From positions 62,001 through 126,000 of the forward strand of contig NZ_JAKRET010000002.1 of NCBI RefSeq assembly GCF_022664395.1: DNA of 64,000 nucleotides. The letters run 5' to 3'. The notes beneath the pieces were generated by a model, which worked only from the letters and a program-made list of their open reading frames with translations, searched no databases and was not told where the DNA came from. This stretch comes from Sphingomonas lacusdianchii (lineage in GTDB: Bacteria; Pseudomonadota; Alphaproteobacteria; Sphingomonadales; Sphingomonadaceae). The position numbers and the translations under genes were made by a program. Positions 51,582-63,182 of this stretch are shown one piece after another; the first letter of the stretch is position 1, and each line of letters starts with the position of its first letter.

Positions 51582-52259
51582 GTGGCCCAGCCGCTGATGC
51601 CGCACGCGACCGCTTCCTGGCTGGTCGACAACACCGCCTTGTCCTTTCCGCAGATCGCCGACTTTTGCGGCCTGCACGTTCTCGAAGTGCAGGCGATTGC
51701 CGACGATACCGCCGCGACCAAGCTGACCGGCCGCGATCCGGTGCGCGCGCATGAACTGACGATGGAAGAGATCGAGAAGGGGCAGAAGAACCCCGATTAC
51801 CGCCTGGTGATGATGAAGGGCCCGGAACAGGTCCGCCGGACCAAGGGGCCGCGCTACACCCCGGTCAGCAAGCGGCAGGACAAGCCCGACGGCATCGCGT
51901 GGATCATCCGCAACCATCCGGAAATCAGCGACGGCGCGATCGGCAAGCTGATCGGCACCACCCGCACGACCATTGCCGCGATCCGCGACCGTACCCATTG
52001 GAACATCGGCAACATCGTGCCGAAGGACCCGGTCACGCTGGGTCTCTGCTCGCAGCGCGAACTCGACGCGCTGGTCGGCAAGGCGGCGAAGGCCGCCGGG
52101 ATCGAGGCTCCGACCGACACCCGACTGGAGGGCGATCGCGAGGCGCTGATCGAACAGCTGCGCAACGAACGGACCCAGGCGGCGCGCGATGCCGAACTGG
52201 CCGAGCGCGGCGAATTGCCGGAATCGTCGACCTCGTTCTTCGATCCGTTCAAGCGCTGA
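51582..52259 (+). CDS. trcR: Cell-cycle transcriptional regulator TrcR (DUF1013), GTG start
   Basis: A 225-residue regulator of the DUF1013/TrcR family found across alphaproteobacteria. The N-terminal region has a winged-helix-like start (HATASWLVDNTALSFPQIADFCGLHVLEVQAIAD), then GPRYTPVSKRQDKPDGIAWI and a second HTH-like element (AIGKLIGTTRTTIAAIRDRTHWN). The C-terminus is Glu/Arg-rich. The GTG at 51582 has GGAGA 6 bases upstream; the open frame before it crosses the hairpin. Function in cell-cycle transcription is known for relatives. It is flanked by a hairpin upstream and a strong terminator downstream, so its message is probably short. Confidence 0.9.
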   Translation: MAQPLMPHATASWLVDNTALSFPQIADFCGLHVLEVQAIADDTAATKLTGRDPVRAHELTMEEIEKGQKNPDYRLVMMKGPEQVRRTKGPRYTPVSKRQDKPDGIAWIIRNHPEISDGAIGKLIGTTRTTIAAIRDRTHWNIGNIVPKDPVTLGLCSQRELDALVGKAAKAAGIEAPTDTRLEGDREALIEQLRNERTQAARDAELAERGELPESSTSFFDPFKR

Positions 52260-52279
52260 GCCGCACCCGACCGTACCGG

Positions 52280-52314
52280 ACGGCCCGGTCGCTCCCATCG
52301 AGCGGCCGGGCCGT
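52280..52314 (+). terminator. Probable terminator of trcR
   Basis: ACGGCCCGGTCGCT pairs with AGCGGCCGGGCCGT (14 bases with one G-U pair) around a 7-base loop. The tail is TTGCG, with only a short T-run. It starts 21 bases past the trcR stop. Confidence 0.7.
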
Positions 52315-52367
52315 TTGCGTATCGGGGTCAATCGGTTAGGCTGCCGCCGTCCATCGGGAGAGCAGCC

Positions 52368-53246
52368 ATGTCCGACCTTCGTGCCCGCGCGATCGCGCTC
52401 TACGACGCCTTTACCCACGAGCATCGCGACCGCCGCGCCTTCATGGCGGAGATGGTGGCGCTGGCCGGATCGGCCGCCGCTGCCGAAGCGCTGATCGCGG
52501 GCATCGCCGCCTCGCCGGCTGCCGCGCAACAGATCGCACCGGCCGACCCCCGGCTCGACACTGCGAAGCGCAGCGGCACCGAAGCCGGCAAATCGGCCAC
52601 CGCCTATTTCGCTGCGCCCAAGGGCATGCAGCAACCATTGCCGGTCGTGCTGGTCATCCATGAAAATCGCGGGCTGAACGCGCATATCGAGGATGTCGCG
52701 CGCCGCGTGGCACTGGCCGGCTTCCGCGCGATCGCGCCCGATTTCCTTGCGCCGCAGGGCGGGACGCCCGCCGATGAGGATCGGGCCCGCGAACTGATCG
52801 GCACGATCGACTATGACCTCGCGCTGGCGCAGGCGAAGTCGTTCCTTGCCAAGGCGCGGGGCCAGCGCGGCGGTGCGCAGACCGGCGCGGTCGGCTTCTG
52901 CTGGGGCGGGGCGTTCGTCAACCGGCTGGCGGTGGCCGATCCGGCGCTGACCGCCGGGGTCAGCTATTATGGTCCGGCGCCCGATCCGGCCGAGGCGACC
53001 AAGGTCCGTGCCGCGCTGCTGCTGCAACTCGCCGAAAAGGATGCGCGGGTGAATGCGACCGCGCTTCCCTGGGGCGAGGCGCTGCGCAAGGCGGGCAAGG
53101 ACGCGACGACCCATGTCTATCCGGGCGTCGATCATGCGTTCAACAACGACACCTCGGCAATGCGTTACGATGCTGCCGCGGCGAAGCTGGCATGGGAGCG
53201 GACGACCGCCTTCCTGCATCGCGAACTTGACGCGAAACGCGGCTAG
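52368..53246 (+). CDS. Dienelactone hydrolase-family protein with Tat-like N-terminus
   Basis: A 292-residue alpha/beta hydrolase. The N-terminal region holds RDRRAFMAEMVALAGSAAAA, resembling a twin-arginine signal followed by a hydrophobic stretch ending SPAAAQQ. The catalytic triad is visible: Cys in VGFCWGGAF, Asp in LLQLAEKDARVN and His in GVDHAFNND, plus VIHENRGLN (oxyanion). Dienelactone hydrolases open lactone rings, but this YghX-like group has no proven substrate. GGGAGAGC precedes the ATG. It is followed 41 bases later by a GST gene in the same direction. Confidence 0.9.
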   Translation: MSDLRARAIALYDAFTHEHRDRRAFMAEMVALAGSAAAAEALIAGIAASPAAAQQIAPADPRLDTAKRSGTEAGKSATAYFAAPKGMQQPLPVVLVIHENRGLNAHIEDVARRVALAGFRAIAPDFLAPQGGTPADEDRARELIGTIDYDLALAQAKSFLAKARGQRGGAQTGAVGFCWGGAFVNRLAVADPALTAGVSYYGPAPDPAEATKVRAALLLQLAEKDARVNATALPWGEALRKAGKDATTHVYPGVDHAFNNDTSAMRYDAAAAKLAWERTTAFLHRELDAKRG

Positions 53247-53287
53247 GTTCCATCTTTGTTCCTGACGAATCGCAGGGGAGACATGAG

Positions 53288-53911
53288 ATGGCCGGACTGA
53301 CGCTGTACACCAATCCGATGTCGCGCGGACGGATTGCGCGCTGGATGCTGGAGGAAGTCGGCGCCGCTTATGCCGTCGAAATGCTCGGCTATGGCGGGAC
53401 GATGAAGGCCGACGCCTATCTGGCGATCAATCCGATGGGGAAGGTGCCGGCGATCGTCCATGACGGTCGCATCGTCACCGAATGCGCCGCGATCTGCGCC
53501 TATCTCGCCGACGCTTTTCCCGATGCCGGCCTCGCTCCGACCGCGAATGAGCGCGCCGATTATCATCGCTGGATGTTCTTCGCCGCCGGACCGCTCGAAC
53601 AGGCGATCACCAACCGCTCGCTGGGCGTGACGCCGACCGACGATCAGCAGCGCATGGTCGGCTATGGTGATTACGACCGCGTCGTGTCGGTCCTCGAAGC
53701 CGCGGTGTCGGCGCATCGCTATATCGCGAGCGATCGCTTCACGGCGGCCGATGTCTATGTCGGATCGCATGTGATGTGGGGCACGCAGTTCGGGACGCTG
53801 CCGAAGCGCGACGCGTTCACGGCCTATGTCGGACGGCTCGCCGATCGACCGGCGCATGTGCGGGCGAGCGAACTGGACGATGCGGCAATGGCGGAGATGC
53901 AGGCGGCTTGA
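53288..53911 (+). CDS. Glutathione S-transferase-family protein
   Basis: A 207-residue GST. The thioredoxin-like N-domain has LTLYTNPMSRGRIARWMLEE, INPMGKVPAIVHDG and ITEC-like VTECAAICAYLAD, where the Ser/Thr-Glu-Cys segment binds glutathione. The helical C-domain ends with the conserved SDRFTAADVYVGSHVMW. It probably conjugates or carries glutathione in detoxification. It forms a likely pair with the dienelactone hydrolase gene. The substrate is unknown. Confidence 0.92.
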   Translation: MAGLTLYTNPMSRGRIARWMLEEVGAAYAVEMLGYGGTMKADAYLAINPMGKVPAIVHDGRIVTECAAICAYLADAFPDAGLAPTANERADYHRWMFFAAGPLEQAITNRSLGVTPTDDQQRMVGYGDYDRVVSVLEAAVSAHRYIASDRFTAADVYVGSHVMWGTQFGTLPKRDAFTAYVGRLADRPAHVRASELDDAAMAEMQAA

Positions 53912-53936
53912 GCCGTCCTGCCGGGTCGGACCACCC

Positions 53937-54584
53937 CTACCGCTTGATGTCGATCAGCCACGGCTTCGGTCCGCCGGTCGGTTTCGGCGTTCCGTCCAGC
54001 CGCCTTGCGCGCACGATGCGGACCGGGTCGAGGATCATCTGCCCCTTCATCGCGTCCGATCCGCCGCCGGTCGGTTTGGCGAGGATGCGCTTGACCGTCG
54101 CCATGCCGCCGACCACCCGGCCGAACGCGGCATAGCCGGGAAAGTCGCCCTTGGCGTCCATGCTCGGCATCGCGCCGACCAGCAGCACGAAATTGCCGCC
54201 CGCCGAATTGGGTTCGGGCCGCCGCGCCATCGAGATCGCGCCGTCGACATGTTTGACTCCGGTCCGGTCGGTGCGCTCGTGCGGGAAAGGTGGCAGGATG
54301 CGCCGCGCATCGGTGCGGATGCCGCCCTGTACGAAGCCGAGCGACGGTTCGGCCTTGCGCCGCGCCGACCGGTAGAAGACCGTACCGTCGAACCGTCCGT
54401 CATCGACATAGGCTAGGAAGTTTCTCGACGTGGCCGGCGCGCGCTTCACGTCGAGCGCGACGATGATCGGCCCGGCCGAGGTGTCGAACCGGACCCGGAC
54501 ATAGCCGGGGGTCGCGCGGATGGCGGACTGGGCGGATGCCGGCGCGGCAGAGACCAGCAGCAACAGGGCAAGCAGGATACGCAT
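53937..54584 (-). CDS. Exported peptidyl-prolyl cis-trans isomerase, cyclophilin type
   Basis: A 215-residue periplasmic isomerase. The signal peptide MRILLALLLLVSAAPASAQS is followed by the cyclophilin fold: PIIVALDVKRAPATSRNFLAYVDDGRFDGTVFYRS, LGFVQGGIRTD, ISMARRPEPNSAGGNFVLLVG and YAAFGRVVGGMATVKRIL. The insertion around RILPPFPHERTDRTGV is a bit longer than in the E. coli enzymes. It should speed proline isomerisation in exported proteins. It converges with the GST gene (25 bases) and lies downstream of the GFA gene on the same strand. Confidence 0.92.
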   Translation of the reverse strand: MRILLALLLLVSAAPASAQSAIRATPGYVRVRFDTSAGPIIVALDVKRAPATSRNFLAYVDDGRFDGTVFYRSARRKAEPSLGFVQGGIRTDARRILPPFPHERTDRTGVKHVDGAISMARRPEPNSAGGNFVLLVGAMPSMDAKGDFPGYAAFGRVVGGMATVKRILAKPTGGGSDAMKGQMILDPVRIVRARRLDGTPKPTGGPKPWLIDIKR

Positions 54585-54624
54585 CGCCGCTTCCTATCGT
54601 CCGACGCCGCGCGGCGAAAGCGCC

Positions 54625-55083
54625 TCAGCCGGATTGACGTGCGGCAAACTCCGCCAGCAACGGTCCGAATGCCTCGGGCGGCGGGGATTGCGGATAGCGA
54701 TGGCGGGCGGGCGTGGTCGCCCATGCCAGTGCCTCGTCGGTCCATGTCTCGATGAACGACGCGAAGGGCGCGGGGTCGTCGAGCGCGCCGACCCGGACGT
54801 TGGCAAAACCCGGATCGGGTTCGATCCGCGTGAACAGCCAGCTCTTGCAGTCGCCACAGTGATGATGGCGAATCTGTTCTCCCCGCAGCCCGCCGATCAC
54901 GGTGTCGCCCTGCGTGATGGTTAGCGTGGTGCTCGGCACCGCGACGTTCAGCGAGAAGGCGCTGCCACTCATCTGCTGGCACCCGCGGCGATGGCACGCC
55001 ATCGTCATCATCGGCTGCGCATCGATGCGGAACCGGACCTGTCCGCAGCGGCAGCCGCCTTCGATCGGCAGGGCAGGGGGCAT
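54625..55083 (-). CDS. GFA-family protein (CENP-V/Mss4-like zinc fold)
   Basis: A 152-residue protein of the glutathione-dependent formaldehyde-activating enzyme family. The zinc-binding cysteines occur as EGGCRCGQVRFRI, ACHRRGCQQMSGSAF and HHCGDCKSWLF. The C-terminal half carries GALDDPAPFASFIETWTDEALAW. The ATG at 55083 begins the conserved part (MPPALPIEGG). The family name derives from Gfa, but most members have no proven function. It lies 41 bases upstream of the cyclophilin gene on the same strand. Confidence 0.88.
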   Translation of the reverse strand: MPPALPIEGGCRCGQVRFRIDAQPMMTMACHRRGCQQMSGSAFSLNVAVPSTTLTITQGDTVIGGLRGEQIRHHHCGDCKSWLFTRIEPDPGFANVRVGALDDPAPFASFIETWTDEALAWATTPARHRYPQSPPPEAFGPLLAEFAARQSG

Positions 55084-55168
55084 TGTCACGCTCCAGTTCC
55101 AGGGACCGTCCGGCTGTACGCCGCCCATGCCCTCGGGTAATCGCGCAAAGGATGGATGGGGGACGGCG

Positions 55169-55600
55169 ATGATGATGACGCGGGCGATCCTGTGGCCGAC
55201 CTTTGCCCTGGTCGCACTGATCTTCGCCGTCAGCATCACGCTGCTCCGCGCCCGGGTCGGGCATATGCGACGCCAACCGCCGACCGCGCGGGACTTTGCC
55301 GATGCGGAGGCGAGTCGCGCCTATTTCCGGTCGGTCGAACGTCCCGCCGCGAATCTCGCCAATCTGTTTGAACTGCCGGTGCTGTATTTCGCACTGGTGC
55401 CGTTGCTGCTGATGACTGGGCTGGCGGGACTGGCGCAGGTGGCGCTGGCATGGATGTATGTCGCGCTGCGGGCCGGGCACAGCATCGCGCATATCGCCGG
55501 GCGGGTGCGGCTGCGATTCGCGTTGTTCCTCGGCTCGACCGGCATTCTGGCGGCGATGTGGATCGGCTTTGCGATCGATATCGGCTTCTCCGCGCGCTGA
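55169..55600 (+). CDS. MAPEG-family membrane protein
   Basis: A 143-residue membrane protein with four hydrophobic helices: ILWPTFALVALIFAVSITLL, NLFELPVLYFALVPLLLMTG, LAQVALAWMYVALRAGHSIAHI and FALFLGSTGILAAMWIGFAI. RSVERPAANLANLFELPVLYF and the WMYVALRAGHS segment are typical of MAPEG proteins (membrane-associated, eicosanoid and glutathione metabolism). The bacterial role is unknown. The ATG at 55169 is preceded by GGGGGAC; two further ATGs follow directly. It is divergent from the GFA gene. Confidence 0.85.
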   Translation: MMMTRAILWPTFALVALIFAVSITLLRARVGHMRRQPPTARDFADAEASRAYFRSVERPAANLANLFELPVLYFALVPLLLMTGLAGLAQVALAWMYVALRAGHSIAHIAGRVRLRFALFLGSTGILAAMWIGFAIDIGFSAR

Positions 55601-55664
55601 CGGACCCAGGCGGAACGGGCGGGGGACTGTGACGTTGACCGGAAAATCCTTCCCGGAGACTGCC

Positions 55665-55937
55665 ATGACCCGCTTCGCCGCCGCTGCCGCTCTCCCCGTC
55701 CTCGCGCTGCTCGGCGCCTGCGGGGGGCAGGAGATCACGACGACCAATGACGCGAACGTCGTGTCGAACGACGTCTATGCCAACGCCGCCTTCCGCAACG
55801 ATGGCGAGGTCGGCAACGAGATGATCGCGATCAACCCGATGGAGACCGAGGCGAATTCGGTGACGACGGCGGGCGATGCGATGATGGGCAACACCCCCGA
55901 CGCGATGAACGCGACGATGGGCAACGCCACCAACTGA
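55665..55937 (+). CDS. Small Asn/Met-rich lipoprotein (90 aa)
   Basis: This protein begins MTRFAAAAALPVLALLGACG, a signal with lipobox LGAC, so it is predicted to be lipid-anchored. The mature part is rich in Asn, Thr, Ala and Met (GDAMMGNTPDAMNATMGNAT) and acidic, without a recognisable fold. It has a ribosome-binding site (CGGAGAC). It follows the MAPEG gene by 64 bases. I cannot assign a function. Confidence 0.72.
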   Translation: MTRFAAAAALPVLALLGACGGQEITTTNDANVVSNDVYANAAFRNDGEVGNEMIAINPMETEANSVTTAGDAMMGNTPDAMNATMGNATN

Positions 55938-56009
55938 CGCGCCGGCGGGTAGAAAACATACGGGCGGTGCGGGGTCGCCCTCGCGCCGCCCATGTGCGTC
56001 GGCGCACCA

Positions 56010-56038
56010 TTGACCGACCGGGCTACCGTCTATATAGG
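56010..56038 (+). promoter_or_regulatory. Candidate promoter of the str operon (rpsL-rpsG-fusA-tuf)
   Basis: TTGACC (56010-56015) lies 17 bases before TATAGG (56033-56038), which overlaps TATATA one step upstream. The rest of the 272-base leader (55938-56209) contains no gene. Spacing and sequence fit a strong housekeeping promoter about 170 bases before rpsL. No mapped start is available. Confidence 0.55.
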
Positions 56039-56209
56039 CCGCGCGTCCCGCTGGGTCGGCGTCGTAGCCGTCACTGGCCTGCATGTGGGTTCAAAGAGCT
56101 GAACATTGCTGGAGACATCGGCCCCGCGGGCGTTCGCTCACGTGGCCTTTGCGCATTTCTGACAGGAACGGCTCCGGCAAAGTAACCGCAAGATAAGGTG
56201 AAGGGCTTC

Positions 56210-56581
56210 ATGCCGACGATCAACCAGCTGGTCCGCAAGGGCCGCGAACCGCAGAAGGCCAAGTCGAAGGTCCCTGCGATGGACCAGAACCCGCAGAAGC
56301 GCGGTGTCTGCACCCGCGTCTACACGACGACCCCGAAGAAGCCGAACTCGGCGCTGCGCAAGGTGGCCAAGGTTCGCCTGACCAACCAGCGCGAAGTCAT
56401 CAGCTACATCCCGGGTGAAGGCCACAACCTCCAGGAGCACTCGGTCGTGCTCATCCGCGGCGGTCGTGTGCGCGATCTTCCCGGCGTTCGCTACCACGTC
56501 CTGCGCGGCGTGCTCGATACGCAGGGTGTCAAGGATCGCCGCCAGTCGCGTTCGAAGTACGGCGCCAAGCGTCCGAAGTGA
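56210..56581 (+). CDS. rpsL: 30S ribosomal protein S12
   Basis: This 123-residue protein is part of the decoding centre. The sequence is canonical ([51 protein letters not shown]). Lys43 in TPKKPNS is the sensitive-type residue, but position 88 is Arg ([13 protein letters not shown], codon CGC at 56471-56473) where E. coli has Lys88. Substitutions K88R in other bacteria confer streptomycin resistance. The ATG at 56210 gives the normal length; an in-frame GTG at 56198 is less likely. It heads the str operon. Confidence 0.98.
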   Translation: MPTINQLVRKGREPQKAKSKVPAMDQNPQKRGVCTRVYTTTPKKPNSALRKVAKVRLTNQREVISYIPGEGHNLQEHSVVLIRGGRVRDLPGVRYHVLRGVLDTQGVKDRRQSRSKYGAKRPK

Positions 56582-56678
56582 TCCCGCGCCGCGCGTGACC
56601 CGCGCGGCCTGAGGTCCACCTACCCCCAGTAAGCCCCGGACGGGTTCCGGAACCGGCTGAAGATTGAAGGAATATCTG

Positions 56679-57149
56679 ATGGCTCGTCGTCGTCGTCCCG
56701 AAAAGCGGGAAATCCTGCCTGATCCCGTATACGGGGATGAGGTTCTGACCAAGTTCATGAATTCGGTGATGCTGGACGGCAAGAAGTCCGTCGCCGAAGG
56801 CATCGTCTATTCGGCATTCGAAACCGTCGAGAGCCGCGCGAAGCGCGATCCGCTGGGCGTGTTCCACGATGCGCTGAACAACGTAAAGCCGAACATCGAA
56901 GTGCGTTCGCGCCGCGTCGGCGGTGCGACCTATCAGGTCCCGGTCGAAGTCCGCTTCGAGCGTGCCCAGGCGCTGGCGATCCGCTGGCTGATCGCTTCGG
57001 CCCGCAACCGCAGCGAGAACACCATGTCGGCCCGCCTGTCGGGCGAGCTGATGGACGCTGCCAACAACCGCGGCAACGCGGTGAAGAAGCGCGAAGACAC
57101 GCACCGCATGGCGGAAGCGAACCGCGCCTTCTCGCACTACCGCTGGTAA
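56679..57149 (+). CDS. rpsG: 30S ribosomal protein S7
   Basis: A 156-residue rRNA-binding protein that nucleates assembly of the 30S head. Conserved stretches: [77 protein letters not shown] and AFSHYRW at the end. AAGGAATAT precedes the ATG at 56679. It is the second gene of the str operon; S7 autoregulates the operon in E. coli by binding its leader. Nothing odd. Confidence 0.98.
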   Translation: MARRRRPEKREILPDPVYGDEVLTKFMNSVMLDGKKSVAEGIVYSAFETVESRAKRDPLGVFHDALNNVKPNIEVRSRRVGGATYQVPVEVRFERAQALAIRWLIASARNRSENTMSARLSGELMDAANNRGNAVKKREDTHRMAEANRAFSHYRW

Positions 57150-57244
57150 GCCGAGGCGGTGGCTTTTCACCGCTGACGCAACCGACTATATCGTGGGGAG
57201 CGGGCGTCATGCCTCGCTCCCCACATTGCTAAGGAAGCACGATC

Positions 57245-59338
<2,094 letters not shown>

Positions 59339-59345
59339 GGCGCAC

Positions 59346-59439
59346 GGAGCTAAGGCGACTTAGCTCCGAGACGCCGAAAGGCCGGCCGGCGGGGCGGTCG
59401 CAGGACAGCCCCGTCCGACGACGAATTTACTTCGTCGTC
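59346..59439 (+). promoter_or_regulatory. Hairpin pair in the fusA-tuf spacer
   Basis: Hairpin 1: GGAGCTAAG / CTTAGCTCC with GNRA loop GCGA (59346-59367), 7 bases past fusA. Hairpin 2: GACGACGAA / TTCGTCGTC with a 5-base loop (59417-59439). Neither is followed by a long T-run. The 201-base spacer may hold an RNA processing site or an internal tuf promoter. Confidence 0.5.
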
Positions 59440-59539
59440 CGCTCCCCGGTTCGGGGGCTGGCATTACGAAACAACACCCGCTAAAGGGCCGCGTTCGCGT
59501 GGCCCCGGCGGCACCGAATTCGAATCAGAAGGTAGGAAA

Positions 59540-60733
<1,194 letters not shown>

Positions 60734-60751
60734 TATAGCGACTCGAACAGG

Positions 60752-60779
60752 CGGCCGCCCCCGGCAACGGGGGCGGCCG
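60752..60779 (+). terminator. Factor-independent terminator after tuf
   Basis: The perfect 12-base stem CGGCCGCCCCCG / CGGGGGCGGCCG has a GNRA loop (GCAA) and is followed by TTTGCTATTT. It is 19 bases past the tuf stop. Confidence 0.9.
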
Positions 60780-60844
60780 TTTGCTATTTAATGAGGGCAC
60801 CTCGCTTGTAGCTGGGGTATCCACTAAGCCATTCGTTGTTAATC

Positions 60845-60870
60845 AAGAGCCGTCCCAACGGCCCGCTCTT
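60845..60870 (+). promoter_or_regulatory. Leader hairpin before rpsJ
   Basis: AAGAGCCGT pairs with ACGG...GCTCTT (60845-60853 with 60858-60870) just upstream of the rpsJ start, followed by TTTC and an AGGACC ribosome-binding tract. It is in the leader of the S10 operon. Known L4-responsive leaders belong to gammaproteobacteria, so the same control is not assumed. Confidence 0.35.
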
Positions 60871-60886
60871 TCGCATCGGTAGGACC

Positions 60887-61195
60887 ATGGACAACAATAT
60901 TCGTATTCGCCTGAAGGCGTTCGACCATCGCGTGCTCGACCAGGCGGCCGGCGATATCGCCGACACCGCGCGTCGCACCGGCGCCCTGATCCGTGGACCG
61001 ATCCCGCTGCCCACGCACATCGACAAGTTCACGGTCAACCGCGGCCCGCACATCGACAAGAAGTCGCGCGAGCAGTTCGAGACCCGCACCTACAAGCGTC
61101 TGCTCGACATCGTGCAGCCGACCCCGCAGACCGTCGACGCGCTGATGAAGCTCGACCTCGCGGCAGGGGTGGACGTAGAGATCAAGCTGGCGTAA
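60887..61195 (+). CDS. rpsJ: 30S ribosomal protein S10
   Basis: A 102-residue protein of the 30S head. Sequence: [67 protein letters not shown]. The ATG at 60887 follows GTAGGACC. The open frame upstream (from 60836) is leader sequence. It normally begins the S10 operon directly upstream of rplC. Here a 324-base spacer intervenes. Confidence 0.97.
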   Translation: MDNNIRIRLKAFDHRVLDQAAGDIADTARRTGALIRGPIPLPTHIDKFTVNRGPHIDKKSREQFETRTYKRLLDIVQPTPQTVDALMKLDLAAGVDVEIKLA

Positions 61196-61519
61196 TAGCC
61201 GGCTTCCGCGACGTAGGGTGATTCCGCCCTGCGTCGCGCTTTCGCTTCCCGCCGGTTCGTTCTGGACAGCGGCGGTAGAGGCCGGGAAAGCAACCATAGG
61301 GATACCGAACGGCACGATGTCTGCGGGCGAAGTGCCGTTGTCCGCGTCCCCGCTATCGTCGATGCAGCCCTTCAGTGGGGGAATATCGGCGATGTCTGGC
61401 CCTGGCGGGGGCGTGCAGATCGCAAGGGCTGGGGCTTCGGAGGCGGGTGACCGCGCACCGGGGCCTTTTTCGTTAGGCAAGCTCGTCGTCAAGACGAGCC
61501 TCTGTTGGAGGAGTGGGTC
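61196..61519 (+). other. 324-base spacer between rpsJ and rplC
   Basis: There is no convincing gene. It opens with a hairpin (GCGACGTAGGG / CCCTGCGTCGC, 61208-61237, loop TGATTCCG) followed by a pyrimidine run, then about 200 bases of unknown content. Near the end GGGGCCTTTTT (61461-61470) is terminator-like, and GCTCGTC / GACGAGC (61481-61499) is a small hairpin right before the rplC ribosome-binding site (TTGGAGGAG). An internal promoter or regulatory RNA is possible. Confidence 0.45.
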
Positions 61520-62245
61520 ATGCGCACTGGCGTGATCGCGAAGAAAATGGGAATGACCCGGTTGTTCCAGGACGATGGGCGTCACGTGCCCGTCACGGTC
61601 CTGCAGCTGGAAGACGTGCAGGTCGTCGCCCGTCGTGAGAAGGATCGTGACGGGTACGTCGCGGTGCAGCTCGGCGCCGGCGTCGCCAAGGCGAAGAACG
61701 TTGCCAAGCCGCAGCGCGGCCATTTCGGCAAGGCCGAAGTGACCCCGAAGGCGCGGGTTGTCGAGTTCCGCGTGGCGGAAGACGCGCTGCTGGACGTCGG
61801 TGCCACCATCGGTGCCGACCACTATGTCGCCGGGCAGCTGGTCGACGTTTCGGGTCGTACGCAGGGCAAGGGCTTTGCGGGCGCCATGAAGCGTTGGGGC
61901 TTCGGTGGTCTGCGCGCCACGCACGGCGTGTCGGTGTCGCACCGTTCGCACGGTTCGACCGGTCAGCGTCAGGATCCGGGCAAGGTCTTCAAGAACAAGA
62001 AGATGGCCGGCCATATGGGCGACCGTAACCGCACGCAGCAGAATCTGCAGGTCGTGTCGACCGACGTCGAGCGCGGGCTGATCTTCATCAAGGGTTCGGT
62101 GCCCGGTCACAAGGGCACCTGGCTGACGGTCAAGGACGCGGTGAAGGTCGCGCGCCATGCCGACGCGCCGTACCCCGCTGGTCTGAAGAGCGCCAACAGC
62201 AACGACGCCGCCGCATCGGCAGCGACCGACGGCCAGGAGGGCTGA
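61520..62245 (+). CDS. rplC: 50S ribosomal protein L3
   Basis: A 241-residue 23S rRNA-binding protein near the peptidyl transferase centre. Conserved parts: [63 protein letters not shown] split by short gaps, and [19 protein letters not shown]. The C-terminus has an Ala/Ser/Asn-rich extension ([19 protein letters not shown]) of about 25 residues beyond E. coli L3, as seen in other alphaproteobacteria. GGAGGAG precedes the ATG at 61520. Confidence 0.96.
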   Translation: MRTGVIAKKMGMTRLFQDDGRHVPVTVLQLEDVQVVARREKDRDGYVAVQLGAGVAKAKNVAKPQRGHFGKAEVTPKARVVEFRVAEDALLDVGATIGADHYVAGQLVDVSGRTQGKGFAGAMKRWGFGGLRATHGVSVSHRSHGSTGQRQDPGKVFKNKKMAGHMGDRNRTQQNLQVVSTDVERGLIFIKGSVPGHKGTWLTVKDAVKVARHADAPYPAGLKSANSNDAAASAATDGQEG

Positions 62246-62247
62246 TC

Positions 62248-62874
62248 ATGAAGGTCAAGGTACAGACCCTCGACGCCGTCGAAAACGGCGATATCGAGCT
62301 GAACGACGAGGTGTTCGGCCTCGATCCGCGTGCGGACATCCTGCACCGGGTCGTGACCTGGCAGCTCGAAAAGCGTCGCGGCACCGCTCGCGGCACCCGC
62401 GAGCGCGCCGATGTCGCGCGTTCGGGCAAGAAGCTGGGCCGCCAGAAGGGCGGCGGTGTCGCCCGTCACGGCGATCGCCGCGCGCCGGTGTTCATCGGCG
62501 GTGGTAAGGCGCACGGCGCCCGCGTCCGCGACTTCAACCCGGGCCTGAACAAGAAGGTTCGCGCGCTCGGTCTGAAGATGGCGCTGTCGAGCCATGCCAA
62601 GGCGGGTTCGCTGGTCGTTCTCGACGGGCTGACGGTTGCGGACGGCAAGACGCAGGTCCTGCTCGGCAACCTGTCGAAGCTCGGCTTCGGCAAGACGTCG
62701 CTGGTGATCGATGGCGACGCCGTCGAGAACAGCTTCGCGCTGGCCGCCCGCAACCTGCGTCAGGTCAATGTCCTGCCCGCCGGTGGCGCGAACGTCTATG
62801 ACATCCTGAAGCACGACACGCTGGTGCTGACCCGCGCCGCCGTCGAAAAGCTGGAGGCCCGCTTCAATGGCTAA
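62248..62874 (+). CDS. rplD: 50S ribosomal protein L4
   Basis: A 208-residue protein lining the exit tunnel. Conserved segments: [60 protein letters not shown] and [24 protein letters not shown] [20 protein letters not shown]. It starts 2 bases after rplC and overlaps rplW by 8 bases. In E. coli L4 also represses the operon. Nothing odd. Confidence 0.97.
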   Translation: MKVKVQTLDAVENGDIELNDEVFGLDPRADILHRVVTWQLEKRRGTARGTRERADVARSGKKLGRQKGGGVARHGDRRAPVFIGGGKAHGARVRDFNPGLNKKVRALGLKMALSSHAKAGSLVVLDGLTVADGKTQVLLGNLSKLGFGKTSLVIDGDAVENSFALAARNLRQVNVLPAGGANVYDILKHDTLVLTRAAVEKLEARFNG

Positions 62875-63181
62875 GCAGCAGCAGGCGATCGACATCCGTC
62901 ATTACGACGTGGTGCTCGCGCCGCACATCACCGAAAAGTCGACGATGCTCTCCGAGCATAACGCCGTCGTCTTCAAGGTCGCGAACAAGGCGTCGAAGCC
63001 GGAGATCAAGGCAGCGGTCGAAGCGCTGTTCAACGTCACCGTCACCGGCGTGAACACGATCGTGACCAAGGGCAAGACCAAGAAGTGGAAGGGCGCGCCC
63101 TACACTCGGTCGGACTTCAAGAAGGCGATCGTGACCCTGGCCGAAGGCCAGTCGATCGACATTACCGAGGGGGCCAAGTAA
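62867..63181 (+). CDS. rplW: 50S ribosomal protein L23
   Basis: A 104-residue tunnel-exit protein and docking site for trigger factor and SRP. Conserved: [60 protein letters not shown]. The start lies 8 bases inside rplD. rplB starts 1 base after its stop. Confidence 0.96.
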   Translation: MAKQQQAIDIRHYDVVLAPHITEKSTMLSEHNAVVFKVANKASKPEIKAAVEALFNVTVTGVNTIVTKGKTKKWKGAPYTRSDFKKAIVTLAEGQSIDITEGAK

Positions 63182-63182
63182 C

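Noticed and set aside
61218..61535. 105-codon open frame in the rpsJ-rplC spacer
   Set aside because: It starts inside a hairpin, overlaps the rplC start, lacks a ribosome-binding site and resembles no protein I know. Kept as a spacer of unknown role.
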